Below are positions 1 to 10,396 of a stretch of DNA of 64,000 bases, one piece after another; position 1 is the first letter of the stretch; every line of letters starts with the position of its first letter. The DNA is from Haematobia irritans (lineage: Eukaryota > Arthropoda > Insecta > Diptera > Muscidae). The notes beneath the pieces were generated by a model. It did not search any database, was not told the DNA's origin, and worked only from the letters and a program-made list of their open reading frames with translations. Made by a program: the position numbers and the translations under genes. The stretch is from assembly GCF_050003625.1 (NCBI RefSeq), contig NC_134400.1:195623918-195687917 (forward strand). The letters run 5' to 3'.

Positions 1-7
1 TTAGTTA

Positions 8-29
8 GCCACATAACCTAACCTAACCT
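8..29 (+). repeat. Inverted fragment of SINE 3' tail
   Basis: GCCACATAACC followed by CCTAA-type pentamers is the reverse complement of the start of the SINE immediately to its right (GGTTAGGTTATGTGGC). The two form a palindrome centred near base 30. Only about 22 bp of the inverted copy can be seen, and upstream of it the expected SINE body is absent. It could be an opposite-strand SINE remnant or a foldback rearrangement. The window edge prevents a decision. Confidence 0.6.
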
Positions 30-30
30 T

Positions 31-379
31 AGTTAGGTTAGGTTAGGTTATGTGGCAGCCCGATGTATCAGGCTCACTTAGACTATTCAGTCCATTGTGA
101 TACCACAGTGGTGGACTTCTCTCTTATCACTGAGTGCTGCCCGATTCCATGTTAAGCTCAATGACAAGGGACCTCCTTTTTATAGCCGAGTCCGAACGGC
201 GTTCCACCTTGCAATGAAACCACTTAGAGAAGTTTTGAAACCTTCAGAAATGTCACCAGCATTACTGAGGTGGGATAATCCACCGCTGAAAAACTTTTTG
301 GTGTTCGGTCGTAGCAGGAATCGAACCCACGACCTTGTGTATGCAAGGCGGGCATGCTAACCATTGCACCACGGTGGCT
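31..379 (-). mobile_element. tRNA-derived SINE, copy 1
   Basis: The copy is about 350 bp, with its 5' tRNA-like head at the right end. On the minus strand a Pol III A box lies near 352-377 (TGCAATGGTTAGC) and a B box at 317-327 reads GGTTCGATTCC. The body runs leftwards and ends in a pentanucleotide tail that reads (TTAGG)n on the plus strand. Two other near full-length copies sit at 16081-16430 and 40864-41213, and a decayed one at 26255-26415. The family is non-coding and would be transcribed by Pol III and mobilised by a partner LINE. The partner is not seen here. The 87-codon open frame across it is not a gene. Confidence 0.88.
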
Positions 380-577
380 AAATTTTCTTATGACTGCCAC
401 CTACTGTCGCAATTTCGCTTGACAGTTTCGTTCTCTTGTTTTCTTAATATTCTCTGGTCGCTAGTCATCCACGGTTGCCACAGTTGGTAGAATTCTACCG
501 AAAATGGTAGAATTTGTGCTGCTTGATAGATTGGTAGAATTCGTTATGTTTTGGTAGATTTTGCAAAAAGGAGAAAT
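380..577 (+). repeat. Spacer block of the 29-bp repeat family with GGTAGAATTC palindromes
   Basis: After about 80 bp of unassigned sequence comes the block CATCCACGGTTGCCACAG, then GGTAGAATTCTACC (a perfect 14-bp palindrome) and several further TTGGTAGA units. It leads straight into the first 29-bp array. The same block recurs near 5480-5588 and 9920-10005, and in shorter form at 891-976 and 3215-3329. It is therefore a fixed part of a larger repeat, not unique sequence. Confidence 0.7.
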
Positions 578-1210
578 ATACTTTTGACAAAAATTTCTAT
601 AGAAATAAAATTTCGACAAAATTTTCTACAGAAATAAAATTTTGACAAAATTTTCTATAGAAATAAAATTTTGACAACACTTTCTATAGAAATAAAATTT
701 TGACAAAATTTTCTATAGAAATAAAATTTTGACAAAATTTTCTATAGAAATAAAATATTGACAAAATTTTCTATAGAAATAAAATTTTGACAAAATTTTC
801 TATAGAAATAAAATTTTGACAAAATTTTTTATATAAAAATAAAACTTCGACAAAATTTTTTATATAGAAATAAAATTTTGACAAAATTTATAATAAGCCA
901 TGGCAACAATGGCAATGGATTTAATTTAGCTAGTAGAATTTTTGCTGTTTGGTAGATTGGTAGAATTCTTTAAATATACTTTTGACAAAATTTTCTATAG
1001 AAATAATATTTTGACAAAATTTTCTACAGAAATAAAATTTTGACAAAATTTTCTATTGAAACAAAATTTTGACAAAATTTTCTATTGAAATAAAATTTTG
1101 ACAAAATTTTCTATAGTAATAAAATTTTGACAAAATTTTCTATAGTAATAAAATTTTGACAAAAATATTTATAAAAACAAAATTTGTATAGAAATAAAAT
1201 TTTGACAAAA
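578..1210 (+). repeat. 29-bp tandem array, plus orientation, with one spacer block
   Basis: Direct 29-bp repeats with cores TTTTGACAAAATTTT and TTTCTATAGAAA (an internal 12-bp palindrome). A spacer at 891-976 (with AAGCCATGGCAAC and the GGTAGA units) interrupts the array. The array is cut at 1210 by the Helitron-like element and resumes at 3151. Because 29 is not a multiple of 3, reading frames rotate and end at the TAG of CTATAG every few units, so short ORFs here are artefacts. Confidence 0.9.
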
Positions 1211-3150
1211 TCTATATATATAAAATTCAAATTATGTTTGTTTATTTGTTTGTTTGTTTGTTTGTTTATTTGTATGTTCCGGGTTGGCGCGAAAACGGCT
1301 GAACCGATTTACTTGAAACTTTCAGAGATCGTTAGGGGCACTCATGTGCTGAAAATAGGGTACCTCATTTTTTGACACGTGGTCGCGGAGGGGGACCTCC
1401 CCTTCGTCGGACTTTTTGAAAATTGGACCAAAGTTGACCGATTTGCTTGAAATTTTCATTGAAGATTGGGGATGGCATCTAGACAAAGATACGCTACTTT
1501 TTATTTCGATATTTGGTGGCGGAGAGGGACCTCCCCTTTATTCGACTTTTTTTAAAGTACAATGAAAAAACTAAAATTCTCTAAATTATCTGAAATTTAC
1601 AGAGAACATGTGGTGAGGTTATGGAATTAATATGGGGTACCCGATGATTTCATATGTGGATGGGGAAAGGGACCTCCCCCTTGCCCTACTTTTTGAAACT
1701 TGGAACAAAATTATGCGATTTGTTTGAAATTTTCATTGAATGTTGCGGTTGGCATCTAGACAAAAATCCGCTACATTATTTTCCGATATTTGGTCGGGGA
1801 GGGGGACCACCCCTTTGCCCGAATTTTTTTGTTTGAAAGTACAAACAAAACTAAACTCCCCCGACTGAAATTTTACGGAAAAACTGGGTGAGGTTATGAA
1901 ATTTATATCAGGTTCTCGATTTTTTAATAAAAATAAAAGGGCATAGGAAGACATCCGCTTCTCTTAAGTACATACAGAGAAACAATTAAACTTTTACCGA
2001 GTTACTTGAAATTTACAGAGGACTGGGGAGAGGTTACGATATTAATAGTTGATACCTGATTTTGTGATATTTGGACGGAAGAGAGGCCGCCCTTTTAGGC
2101 TTATAATTTGCTTGACATTTTCTGGGACGTTTACAAAAGATACGCTACATCACTTTTCGATATTTAGTCGGGAAGGAGGTCCTCCTCTAAAACTCCAAAA
2201 AAAACAACAATTCTTAAGTTTTCTTGAAATTTACATAGGCAGTGGGGGAAGTTTATGAACGAAGAGGACACCTTCCTTGCCCCATACTTGAAGGAAAGTT
2301 TCAAGAATTTTCAGGGAAAGTTAGTGGTGCTATATTGTATCGGGGAAAGTGACGTCCCTTTAAAACAATAGAGCAAAATCTAAACATCGCCGATCTACTT
2401 GAAATTTACGGGGAACGTGGGAGGAGGTAATTAAATTTATACATGATTTTTAAATTAGTATATGATTTTTCGATATCTGGTTAGGGAAGGGGAAAATTGA
2501 AATAAACTTTGTCGATTTACTTCGATAAAATTTATAGGGACCATTGAGTAGTTGCGAAATTAATATAGGGTACATGATAGTCCGATATCAGGTCGGAGTG
2601 GTGCGAAGGCGGGGGGAGGGTTCCCTTTTGTCCGTTTTTTTTTCTTAAATTGAAAGTAGAGGGTTGTCCGTAAATGGGAACTCGCTATATAATTTAATGA
2701 TTTTTGCACAGGCTTCTGCCAGACTTCTTTTAGTAAAGAACTTAAATTTACATGAAATTGGCAGCCAACGTAGAGGGTGCATCATTTTCCAACATTTTAG
2801 CAAATGTTAATGTGGTAAAATTTTTTACTACTTTTGCTTTTTCCGAGATATTGGATTGGAAACAGTAATTCTTTGTATGTTATTATAATATAGTGCTTAA
2901 TTTTCAGATATGTTGAGGAGAAGGATACCTTTCCTTGACAAACCACACTTAAAATTCACAAGAAATATAGAAGAAGGTACACCCTCTCCCGCCGTATTTG
3001 TACCTATAAAGGAAAAATCAAGTAGTCCGATTTGTTTAAAAGAATTCAAATTTTTTCGAATTTGTTTTCAGCACGAAGGACTAAGTTAAAGAAAAATATT
3101 CCTCCAAATATGCTTCGGAAGGCGCAGCGAAGCGGGCCGGGTTACGATAG
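1211..3150 (+). mobile_element. Helitron-like non-autonomous element
   Basis: The insertion begins TCTATATATATA, carries a (TTTG)n stretch at about 1235-1270, and ends with a GC-rich segment GCGAAGCGGGCCGGG then TTACGATAG. Removing it joins the flanking 29-bp array cleanly between A (1210) and T (3151). The joined junction matches intact sequence at about 815-890. The TC start, a 3' end resembling CTRR (here ATAG), A/T insertion and no target duplication fit Helitrons. The interior holds degenerate units of roughly 100-250 bp marked by GGGACCTCCCC and GAAATTT. No Rep/helicase reading frame is visible, so the copy is non-autonomous. Family assignment is inference. Confidence 0.7.
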
Positions 3151-3950
3151 TTTTTTATATAAAAATAAAACTTCGACAAAATTTTTTATATAGAAATAAA
3201 ATTTTGACAAAATTTATTATAAGCAATGGCAACACTATCCGATTATCTCTGAAGGTAAGAGAAATGGATTTAATTTAGCTAGTAGAATTTTTGCTGTTTG
3301 GTAGATTGGTAGAATTCTTTAAATATACTTTTGACAAAATTTTCTATAGAAATAATATTTTGACAAAATTTTCTACAGAAATAAAATTTTGACAAAATTT
3401 TCTATTGAAATAAAATTTTGACGAAATTTTCTATTGAAATAAAATTTTGACAACATTTTCTATAGTAATAAAATTTTGACAAAAAAATTTATAAAAACAA
3501 ATTTGTATAGAAATAAAATTTTGACAAAATTTCCTATAGAAATAAAATTTTGACAAAATTTTCTATATAAATAAAATTTTGACAAAATTTTCTATATAAA
3601 TAAAATTTTGACAAAATTTTCTATATAAATAAAATTTTGACAAAATTTTCTATAGAAATAAAATTTTGACAAAATTTTCTATAGAAATAGAATTTTGACA
3701 AAATTTTCTATAGAAATAAAATTTTGACAAAATTTTCTACAGAAATAAAATTTTGACAAAATTTTCTATAGAAATAAAATTTTGACAAAATTTTCTATAG
3801 AAATAGAATTTTGACAAAATTTTCTATAGAAATAAAAATTTGACAAAACTTTATATAGAAATAAAAATTTGACAACAATTTATATAGAAAAACACAATTT
3901 TGACAAAATTTTCTATAGAAATAAAATTTTGACAACAATTTATATAGAAG
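3151..3950 (+). repeat. 29-bp tandem array, plus orientation, continued
   Basis: This continues the array interrupted at 1210. A spacer block at 3215-3329 (AAGCAATGGCAACACT, TATCTCTGAAGGTAAGAG, then GGTAGA units) separates two runs of 29-bp units. Spacer plus following units repeat the 891-1190 segment with few differences, including the same variant units in the same order. The repeat is therefore organised as a higher-order unit. Confidence 0.9.
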
Positions 3951-5308
3951 CAAGTATATACAGGACTAAGTTCGGCCGGGCCGAATCTTAAATACCCACC
4001 ACCATGAACCAAATATTAGGGTTTCCTTTGAAATTTCAGGAGCGCTTGAGGACTTGAGGACACTTCCCGAAGATAAATTTAAAGATTTCACCTATGAGGA
4101 CTATATCAGATTCTGGATTTATAAGAACCATTTTTGTTTGAGTTTTAGAGGAATCATTAACATCTCTTGTAAGTGTGCAAGAAAATTATAAAATAACGTC
4201 TTGATTTGAAATCTTAAATCTGTAGAAGTAAAATCTGGAAATTTTACATTGAGTTTCAAGCAATTTTCATGATCAGTGCGCCTTCTATACCCTCAAGAAG
4301 TGAAGTCGGTCTATATGGAGGCATTACCAAATAGACCAATAAAAACTTAATCCGATACACGTTTTTGTGAGCCTCAACTACCAGAATATTTACAATTTCA
4401 AGCAAATCGGATAAAAACTACGGTTTCTAGAAACCCAAGGAGGAAATATGGACCGATACTCATGGTTTTCGACACACCTCTTTATGACCCGAAAATACCT
4501 CTTCGGATTCTAGAAGCCCAAGACGTAAAATCGGGAAATCGGTCTATATGGGGGCTACACCAAAATATGGACCGATACTCACCATTCTCGGCACACCTCT
4601 TTATGGTCCTAAAATACCTCTAGATTTCCAATTTCAGACAAATTGGATAAAAACTACGGTTTCTATAAGCCCAAGACCCCAAATCGGGAGATCGCTCTAT
4701 ATGGGGGCTATACCAAAATATGGACGGATACTCACAATTTTTGGCACACGTATTTGTGGTCCTACAATACCTCTAGATTTCCAATTTCAGGTAAATTGAA
4801 TAAAAACTGCGGTTTCTATAAGCCCAAGAAGTAAAATCGGGAGATCGGTCTATATGGGGGCTATACCAAAACATGGACCGATACTCACCATTTTTGGCAC
4901 ACCTCTTTATGGTCATAAAATACCTCTAGATTTAAAATTTCAGGCAAATTGGATAAAAACTACGATTTCTATAAGCCCAAGACCCCAAATCGGGAGGTCG
5001 GTTTATATGGGGACTATATCAAAACCTGGACCGATATAGCCCATCTTCGAACTTGACCTGCCTGCAGGCAAAAGACGAGTTTGTGCAAAATTTCAGAACG
5101 ATTGCTTCATTATTGAAGACTGTAGCGTGATTACAACAGACAGACAGACAGATGGACAGACGGACATCGTTATATCGTCTTAGAATTTCTCTATGATCAA
5201 GAATATATATACTTTATATAGTCGGAAATCGATATTTCGATGTGTTACAAACGGAATGACAAACTTATTATACCCCCGTCACCATTCTATGGTGGTGGGT
5301 ATAAAAAA
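3951..5308 (+). mobile_element. DINE/HINE-like element A
   Basis: The head starts CAAGTATATACAGG and contains the palindrome TTCGGCCGGGCCGAA followed by TACCCACCACCAT. The tail ends ATGGTGGTGGGTATAAAA, the inverse of the head motif. The interior has tandem monomers whose TATATGG landmarks fall at 4545, 4698, 4851 and 5004, exactly 153 bp apart. A GACAGACAGA-type stretch precedes the conserved tail (GATGTGTTACAAACGGAATG). It is inserted inside a 29-bp array. Subterminal inverted repeats, central ~150-bp repeats and hairpin-capable ends fit non-autonomous Helentron (DINE-like) elements. That assignment is inference. Confidence 0.75.
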
Positions 5309-6885
5309 CAATTTTGACAAAATTTTCTATAGAAATAAAATTTCGACAAAATTTTTTATATAAAAATAAAACTTCGACAAAATTTTTTACATAGAAATAA
5401 AATTTTGACAAAATTTATTATAAGCAATGGCAACACTATCCGATTATCTCTGAAGGTAAGAGAAATGGATTTAATTTAGCGATATGCCGCTAGTCATCCA
5501 CGGTTGCCACAGTTGGTATAATTCTACCGAAAATGGTAGAATTTTTGCTGTTTGGTAGATTGGTAGAATTCTTTAAGTTTTGACTTTTGACAAAATTGTC
5601 TATAGAACTTTTGACAAAATTTTCTATAGAAATAATATTTTGACAAAAGTTTCTATAGGAATAAAATTTTGACAAAATTTTCTATAGAAATACAATTTTA
5701 ACAAAATTTTCTATAGAAATACAATTTTGACAAAATTTTCTATTGAAATAAAATTGTGGAAAATTTTTCTATAGAAATACAATTTAGACAAAATATTCTA
5801 TAGAAATAAAATTGTGGAAAATTTTTCTATAGAAATACAATTTTGACAAAATATTCTATAGCAATAAAATTTTGACCAACGTTTCTATAAAAATAAAATT
5901 TTGACAAAATATTCTAGAAAAATAAAATTTTGGCAAAATTTTCTACAGAAATAAAATTTTGGCAAAATTTTCTACAGAAATAAAATTTTGACAAAATTTT
6001 CTACAGAAATAATATTTTGACAAAATTTTCTATAGAAATAATATTTTGACAAAAGTTTCTATAGAAATAATATTTTGAGAAAAGTTTCTATAGGAATAAA
6101 ATTTTGACAAAATTTTCTATAGAAATACAATTTTAACAAAATTTTCTATAGAAATACAATTTTGACAAAATTTTCTATTGAAATAAAATTTTGACAAAAT
6201 TTTCTATAAAAATAAAATTTTGACAAAATTTTCTATAGAAATAAAATTTTGAAAAAATTTTCTATAGAAATAAAATTTTGACAACATTTGCTATAGAAAC
6301 AAAATTTTGACAAAATTTTCTATAGAAATAAAATTTTGACAAAATTTTCTATAGAAATAGAATTGTGAAAAATATTTCTATAGAAATACAATTTTGACAA
6401 AATATTCTATAAAAATAAAATTTTGACAAAATATTCTAGAAAAATAAAATTTTGACGAAATTTTCTATTCTGTAGAAATAGAAACTTTCTATAGAAATAA
6501 AAGCAATGAAATTTTGATAAAATTTTCTATAGAAATAAAATTTTGACAAAATTTTCTATAGAAATAAAATTGTGAAAAATTTTTCTATAGAAATACAATT
6601 TTGACAAAATATTCTATAAAAATAAAATTTTGACCAACGATTCTATAAAAATAAAATATTGACAAAATATTCTAGAAAAATAAAATTTTGACAAAATGTT
6701 CTATTCTATAAAAATAGAAATTTTCTATAGAAATAAAAACAATAAAATTTTGACAAAATTTACTATAGAAATAAAACCTTTACAATTTTTTTTTTAGAAA
6801 TAGAAATTTGAGAAATTTTGTATAGAGATAACATTTTGACAAAATTTTGTATAGAAATAAATTTGTAAAATAAGATTTTATGTTT
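5309..6885 (+). repeat. 29-bp tandem array, plus orientation, with spacer block
   Basis: A short run of units reaches 5410. A complete spacer block follows (AAGCAATGGCAACACT ... GATATGCCGCTAGTCATCC ... GGTAGAATT, about 5410-5588), then a long run of 29-bp units. Variants such as TTGTGGAAAATTTTT alternate with the consensus, and several units are duplicated as blocks (for example 5600-5900 against 6050-6450). Homopolymer-rich sequence at 6780-6910 ends the array. Confidence 0.9.
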
Positions 6886-6925
6886 GGTAGTTTTTTTTTT
6901 TTTTTTGGTAAAATTCTCCCCCAAT

Positions 6926-7039
6926 TTAGGTTTGGCTGGTACTGGTATTTGGTGCGTTAACACAATCATGGCGATATTCGATAGGCGGACCACCTTCATA
7001 TATACTCACCGACAATTCAATAAATTTTAAGCTGCTTAC
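6926..7039 (-). CDS. Candidate coding exon (phase 0) with strong 3' splice site
   Basis: On the minus strand the tract TTTTCTTTTTTCTTTACAG ends at 7040. The next bases, from GTAAGC at 7039, open a frame of 37 codons to TAA at 6928-6926. The peptide includes YEGGPPIEYRHDCVN. Its codons (GGT GGT CCG CCT ATC) are clearly less AT-rich than the surroundings, which suggests coding. I do not recognise the protein. An alternative end is the strong donor G|GTGAGT at 7010/7009, which would make a 30-nt in-frame exon. The AG|GTAAG junction itself fits a recursive splice site. No partner exon is proven. Confidence 0.3.
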   Translation of the reverse strand, partial: VSSLKFIELSVSIYEGGPPIEYRHDCVNAPNTSTSQT

Positions 7040-8150
7040 CTGTAAAGAAAAAAGAAAACAATACATGTCTAAATAATATTCGTGAATTTTATTTATATAA
7101 TATATACTAAATATAAAGAAGTTATAATAGTTTATAGGTGTGTTTTTGGTTATACCCAGGACCGATTTAAGTCTGTACTTTTCACGATTAACGATTACCG
7201 TCCATCCTTAATATTTAGACAAGGGTATTACTTCAAGTTTTCTATTTTTTTTTTACAATAACAACTCGTATACTCGTAAATCCTCCACATCATATTTGAG
7301 TTGTTATCTCTCCATATTCCCCTTGACTCATCATTAGCTTGTCAACAATACCAGTCATCATTATCCAAAGGCCAGGCTGTATTTCCTGTAGCTCTCCCCC
7401 AATTATTTCTTAGAAATAAAAAAAGACAAGAAGAACAATGTGGACATAATGATTCGCCTGCCACAACATAACAATGCATCAAGCTGATTATGATGATGCC
7501 ATAGCTGGGTGTACAAGACATTTCCTTCCACAATCAGAAAACAAAAAAAAATGGTCCAACATCCTTTGAGTTTGCGCGCGCGAAAAAAAAAACAAAGTCG
7601 GCTACAATAACAAACCACTAAAATCCGGTTATATTGCTCCACCACATGTCTCCGGTATTTTTATGGTTTGCTCCAATCTATGCCATTAATGATTTTTTAT
7701 ACAAAAAAACAAAAAACCAGAGTTTGTTATTCAATAGCAAAACGTCCGAAAGATAGACAGAAGGAGGGACGGACGGACACAAAAACCAGACAATTCATAA
7801 AATGCAAGCAGCCGTTTGGCTTTAAAAAGCTCCTTATTTATGTTGGATGTTTGTTAGGTATTGTTTTTATTTTGTTGTTGTTGTTTGCATTTGGAGCGTG
7901 TTCATTGTTTTCGTTGTATAGCCATGGTTTTCAAGTTTAAGTTCAAAATCACTTCAACAAAAGAAGAGAACCCCAGAGACATTCAAGAAATCAGCCAGCA
8001 ACAGGAGAGTACCGATAAACAAAAAATACTCGTAATAAAACTGCCTACATTTATGGTATGGTCAGGATGACATAAAATAGAGTAAGCAACATTTTGAGAA
8101 ATGAGTATGTTTAGTTCTTATGGTAAATAAGATTTGGCTAATAGATGACA
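7040..8150. other. Non-repetitive island
   Basis: Mixed-composition DNA without 29-bp units. It contains A-rich runs, a GCGCGCGCG stretch near 7576 and TTGTTG runs near 7870. A second minus-strand pyrimidine tract ending TTTCTAAG near 7410 precedes about 38 open codons (about 7412 down to 7295), but no convincing donor follows. Open frames on both strands here have low-complexity translations, and no protein family was recognised. Confidence 0.5.
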
Positions 8151-9808
8151 AAAAATTGTCAAAATTTTATTTCTATAGAAAATTTTGTCAAAATTTTATT
8201 TCTATTAAAATTTTTTTGCAAAATTGTGTTTCTATAGAAAATTTTATCAAAATTTTATTTCTATAGAAAATTTTATCTAAATTTTATTTCTATAGAAAAT
8301 TTTGTCAAAATTTTATTTATATAGAAAATTTTGCCAAATTTTATTTGTATAGAAAATTTTGTCAACATTTTATCTATATCGAAAATTTTTTCGAATAGTT
8401 TTTTTTCTACAGAAATTTTTCTCAAAATTTTATTTCTATAGTAAACTGTGTCAAAATTTTATATCTATAGAAAATTTTCTCAAACATTTTATTTCTATAG
8501 AAAATTTTGTCAAAATTGTATTTATATAGAAAATTTTGTCAAAATTTTATTTCTATAGAAAACTTTGTCAAAATTTTATTTCTATAGAAAACTTTTTCAA
8601 AATTTATTTGTATAGAAAATTTTGTCAAAATTTTATTTATATAGAAAATTTTGTCAAAATTTCAGTTCTATAGAAAATTTTGTCAATATTTTATTTCTAT
8701 AGGAAATTTTGTCAAAATTTTTGTTCTATAGAAAATTTTGTCAAAATTGTATTTATATCGAAAATTTTGTCGAATAGTTTTTTTTTTTAAAGAAATTTTT
8801 CTCTAGATTTTATTTCTATAATTAACTATGTCAAAATTTTATATCTATAGAAAATTTTCTCAAACATTTTATTTCTATAGAAAATTTTGTAAAAATTTTT
8901 TTTATATCGAAAATTTTGTCAAATAGTTTTGTTTCTAAAGAAATTTTTCTCAAAATTTTAGTTCTATTATAAACTGTGTCAAAATTTTATTTCTATAGAA
9001 AACTTTGTCAAAATTTTATTTGTATAGAAAATTTTGTCAAAATTTTATTTCTATAGAAAATTTTGTCAAAATTTTAGTTCTATAGAAAATTTTGTCAAAA
9101 TTTTAGTTCTATAGAAAATTTTGTCAAAATTGTATTTATATAGAAAATTTTGTCAAATAGTTTTGTTTCTAAAGAAATTTTTCTCAAAATTTTATTTCTA
9201 TAGAATATTTTATCAAAATTTTATTCCTATAGAAAATTGTATCTAAATTTTATTGTCATAGAATATTTTGTCAAAATTTGATTTATGTAGAAAATTTTGT
9301 CAAAATGTTATTTGTATAGAAAATTTTGCCAAATTTTATTTTTATAGAAAATTTTGTCAAAATTTTATTTATATCGAAAATTTTGTCAAATAGTTTTGTT
9401 TCTAAAGAAATTTTCTCAAAATTTTATATCTATTGTAAACTGTGTCAAAATTTTATTTCTATAGAAAATTTTGTCAAAATTTCATTTCTATAGAAAATTT
9501 TGTCAAAATTTTATTTCTATAGAAAATTTTGTCAAAATTTTATTTATATAGAAAATTTTGTCAAAATTTTATTTCTATAGAAAATTTTGTCAAAATTGTA
9601 TTTATATAGAAAATGTTGTCAATAGTTTTGTTTCTACAGAAATTTTTCTCAAAATTTTATTTCTATAGAAAATTTTGTCAATAGTTTTGTTTCTACAGAA
9701 ATTTTTCTCAAAATTTTATTTCTATAGTAAACTGTGTCAAAATTTTATATCTATAGAAAATTTTCTCAAACATTTTATTTCTATAGAAAATTTTGTCAAA
9801 ATTTTATT
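8151..9808 (-). repeat. 29-bp tandem array, minus orientation
   Basis: This is the same family in reverse orientation (ATTTTATTTCTATAGAAAA and TTTTGTCAAAA). Recurrent variant units such as GTCAAATAGTTTTGTTTC with AAAGAAATTTTTCTC recur several times in the same order, which indicates block duplications of several hundred bp. The array ends abruptly at an orientation switch near 9808. Confidence 0.9.
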
Positions 9809-10396
9809 TCTTTTGACAAAATTGTCTATAGAAATAAAATTCCGACAAAATTTATTATAGCAATGGCAAAACTATTCGATTATCTCTGAAGGTAAGAGAT
9901 ATGGATTTAATTTAGCGATATGCCGCTAGTCATCCACGGTTGCCACAGTTGGTAGAATTCTACCGAAAGTGGTAGAATTTTAGCTGTTTGGTAGAATTCT
10001 TTATACTTTTGACAAAATTTTCTACAGAAATAATATTTTGACAAAATTTTCTATAGAAATAATATTTTGACAAAATTTTCTATAGATATAAAATTTTGAC
10101 AAAAGTTTCTACAGAAATAAAATTTTGACAAAATTTTCTATTGAAATAAAATTTTGACAAAATTTTCTATTGAAATAAAATTTTGACAAAAAAATTTATA
10201 AAAACGAAATTTTATAGAAATAAATTTTTGAGAAAATTTTCTATAGAAATAAAATTTTGACAAAATTTTCTATATAAATAAAATTTTGACAAAATTTTCT
10301 ACAGAAAAAATATTTTGACAAAATTTTCTATAGAAATAATATTTTGACAAAAGTTTCTATAGGAATAAAATTTTTGACAAAATTTTCTATAGAAAT
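9809..10396 (+). repeat. Plus-oriented 29-bp segment embedded in minus array
   Basis: About 590 bp in opposite orientation to both flanks. It contains a complete spacer block (GCAATGGCAAAACTATTCG, GCCGCTAGTCATCC, GGTAGAATTC) and plus-oriented units. Its order of spacer, TTGAAATAAAA variants and TTTATAAAAACGAAA matches the segments at 891-1190 and 3215-3530. Switch points lie near 9808 and 10396. It is either an inversion or an insertion of a mobile array unit. Confidence 0.8.

Noticed and set aside
317..377. Functional tRNA genes at the SINE heads and at 50.6-50.9 kb
   Set aside because: A and B boxes are present, but acceptor stems do not pair and the sequences are tied to repeat bodies, so they are tRNA-derived elements.
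7668..7940. 90-codon plus frame with an apparent membrane segment
   Set aside because: The hydrophobic run comes from TTGTTGTTGTT repeats. No signal of coding selection or homology was seen.
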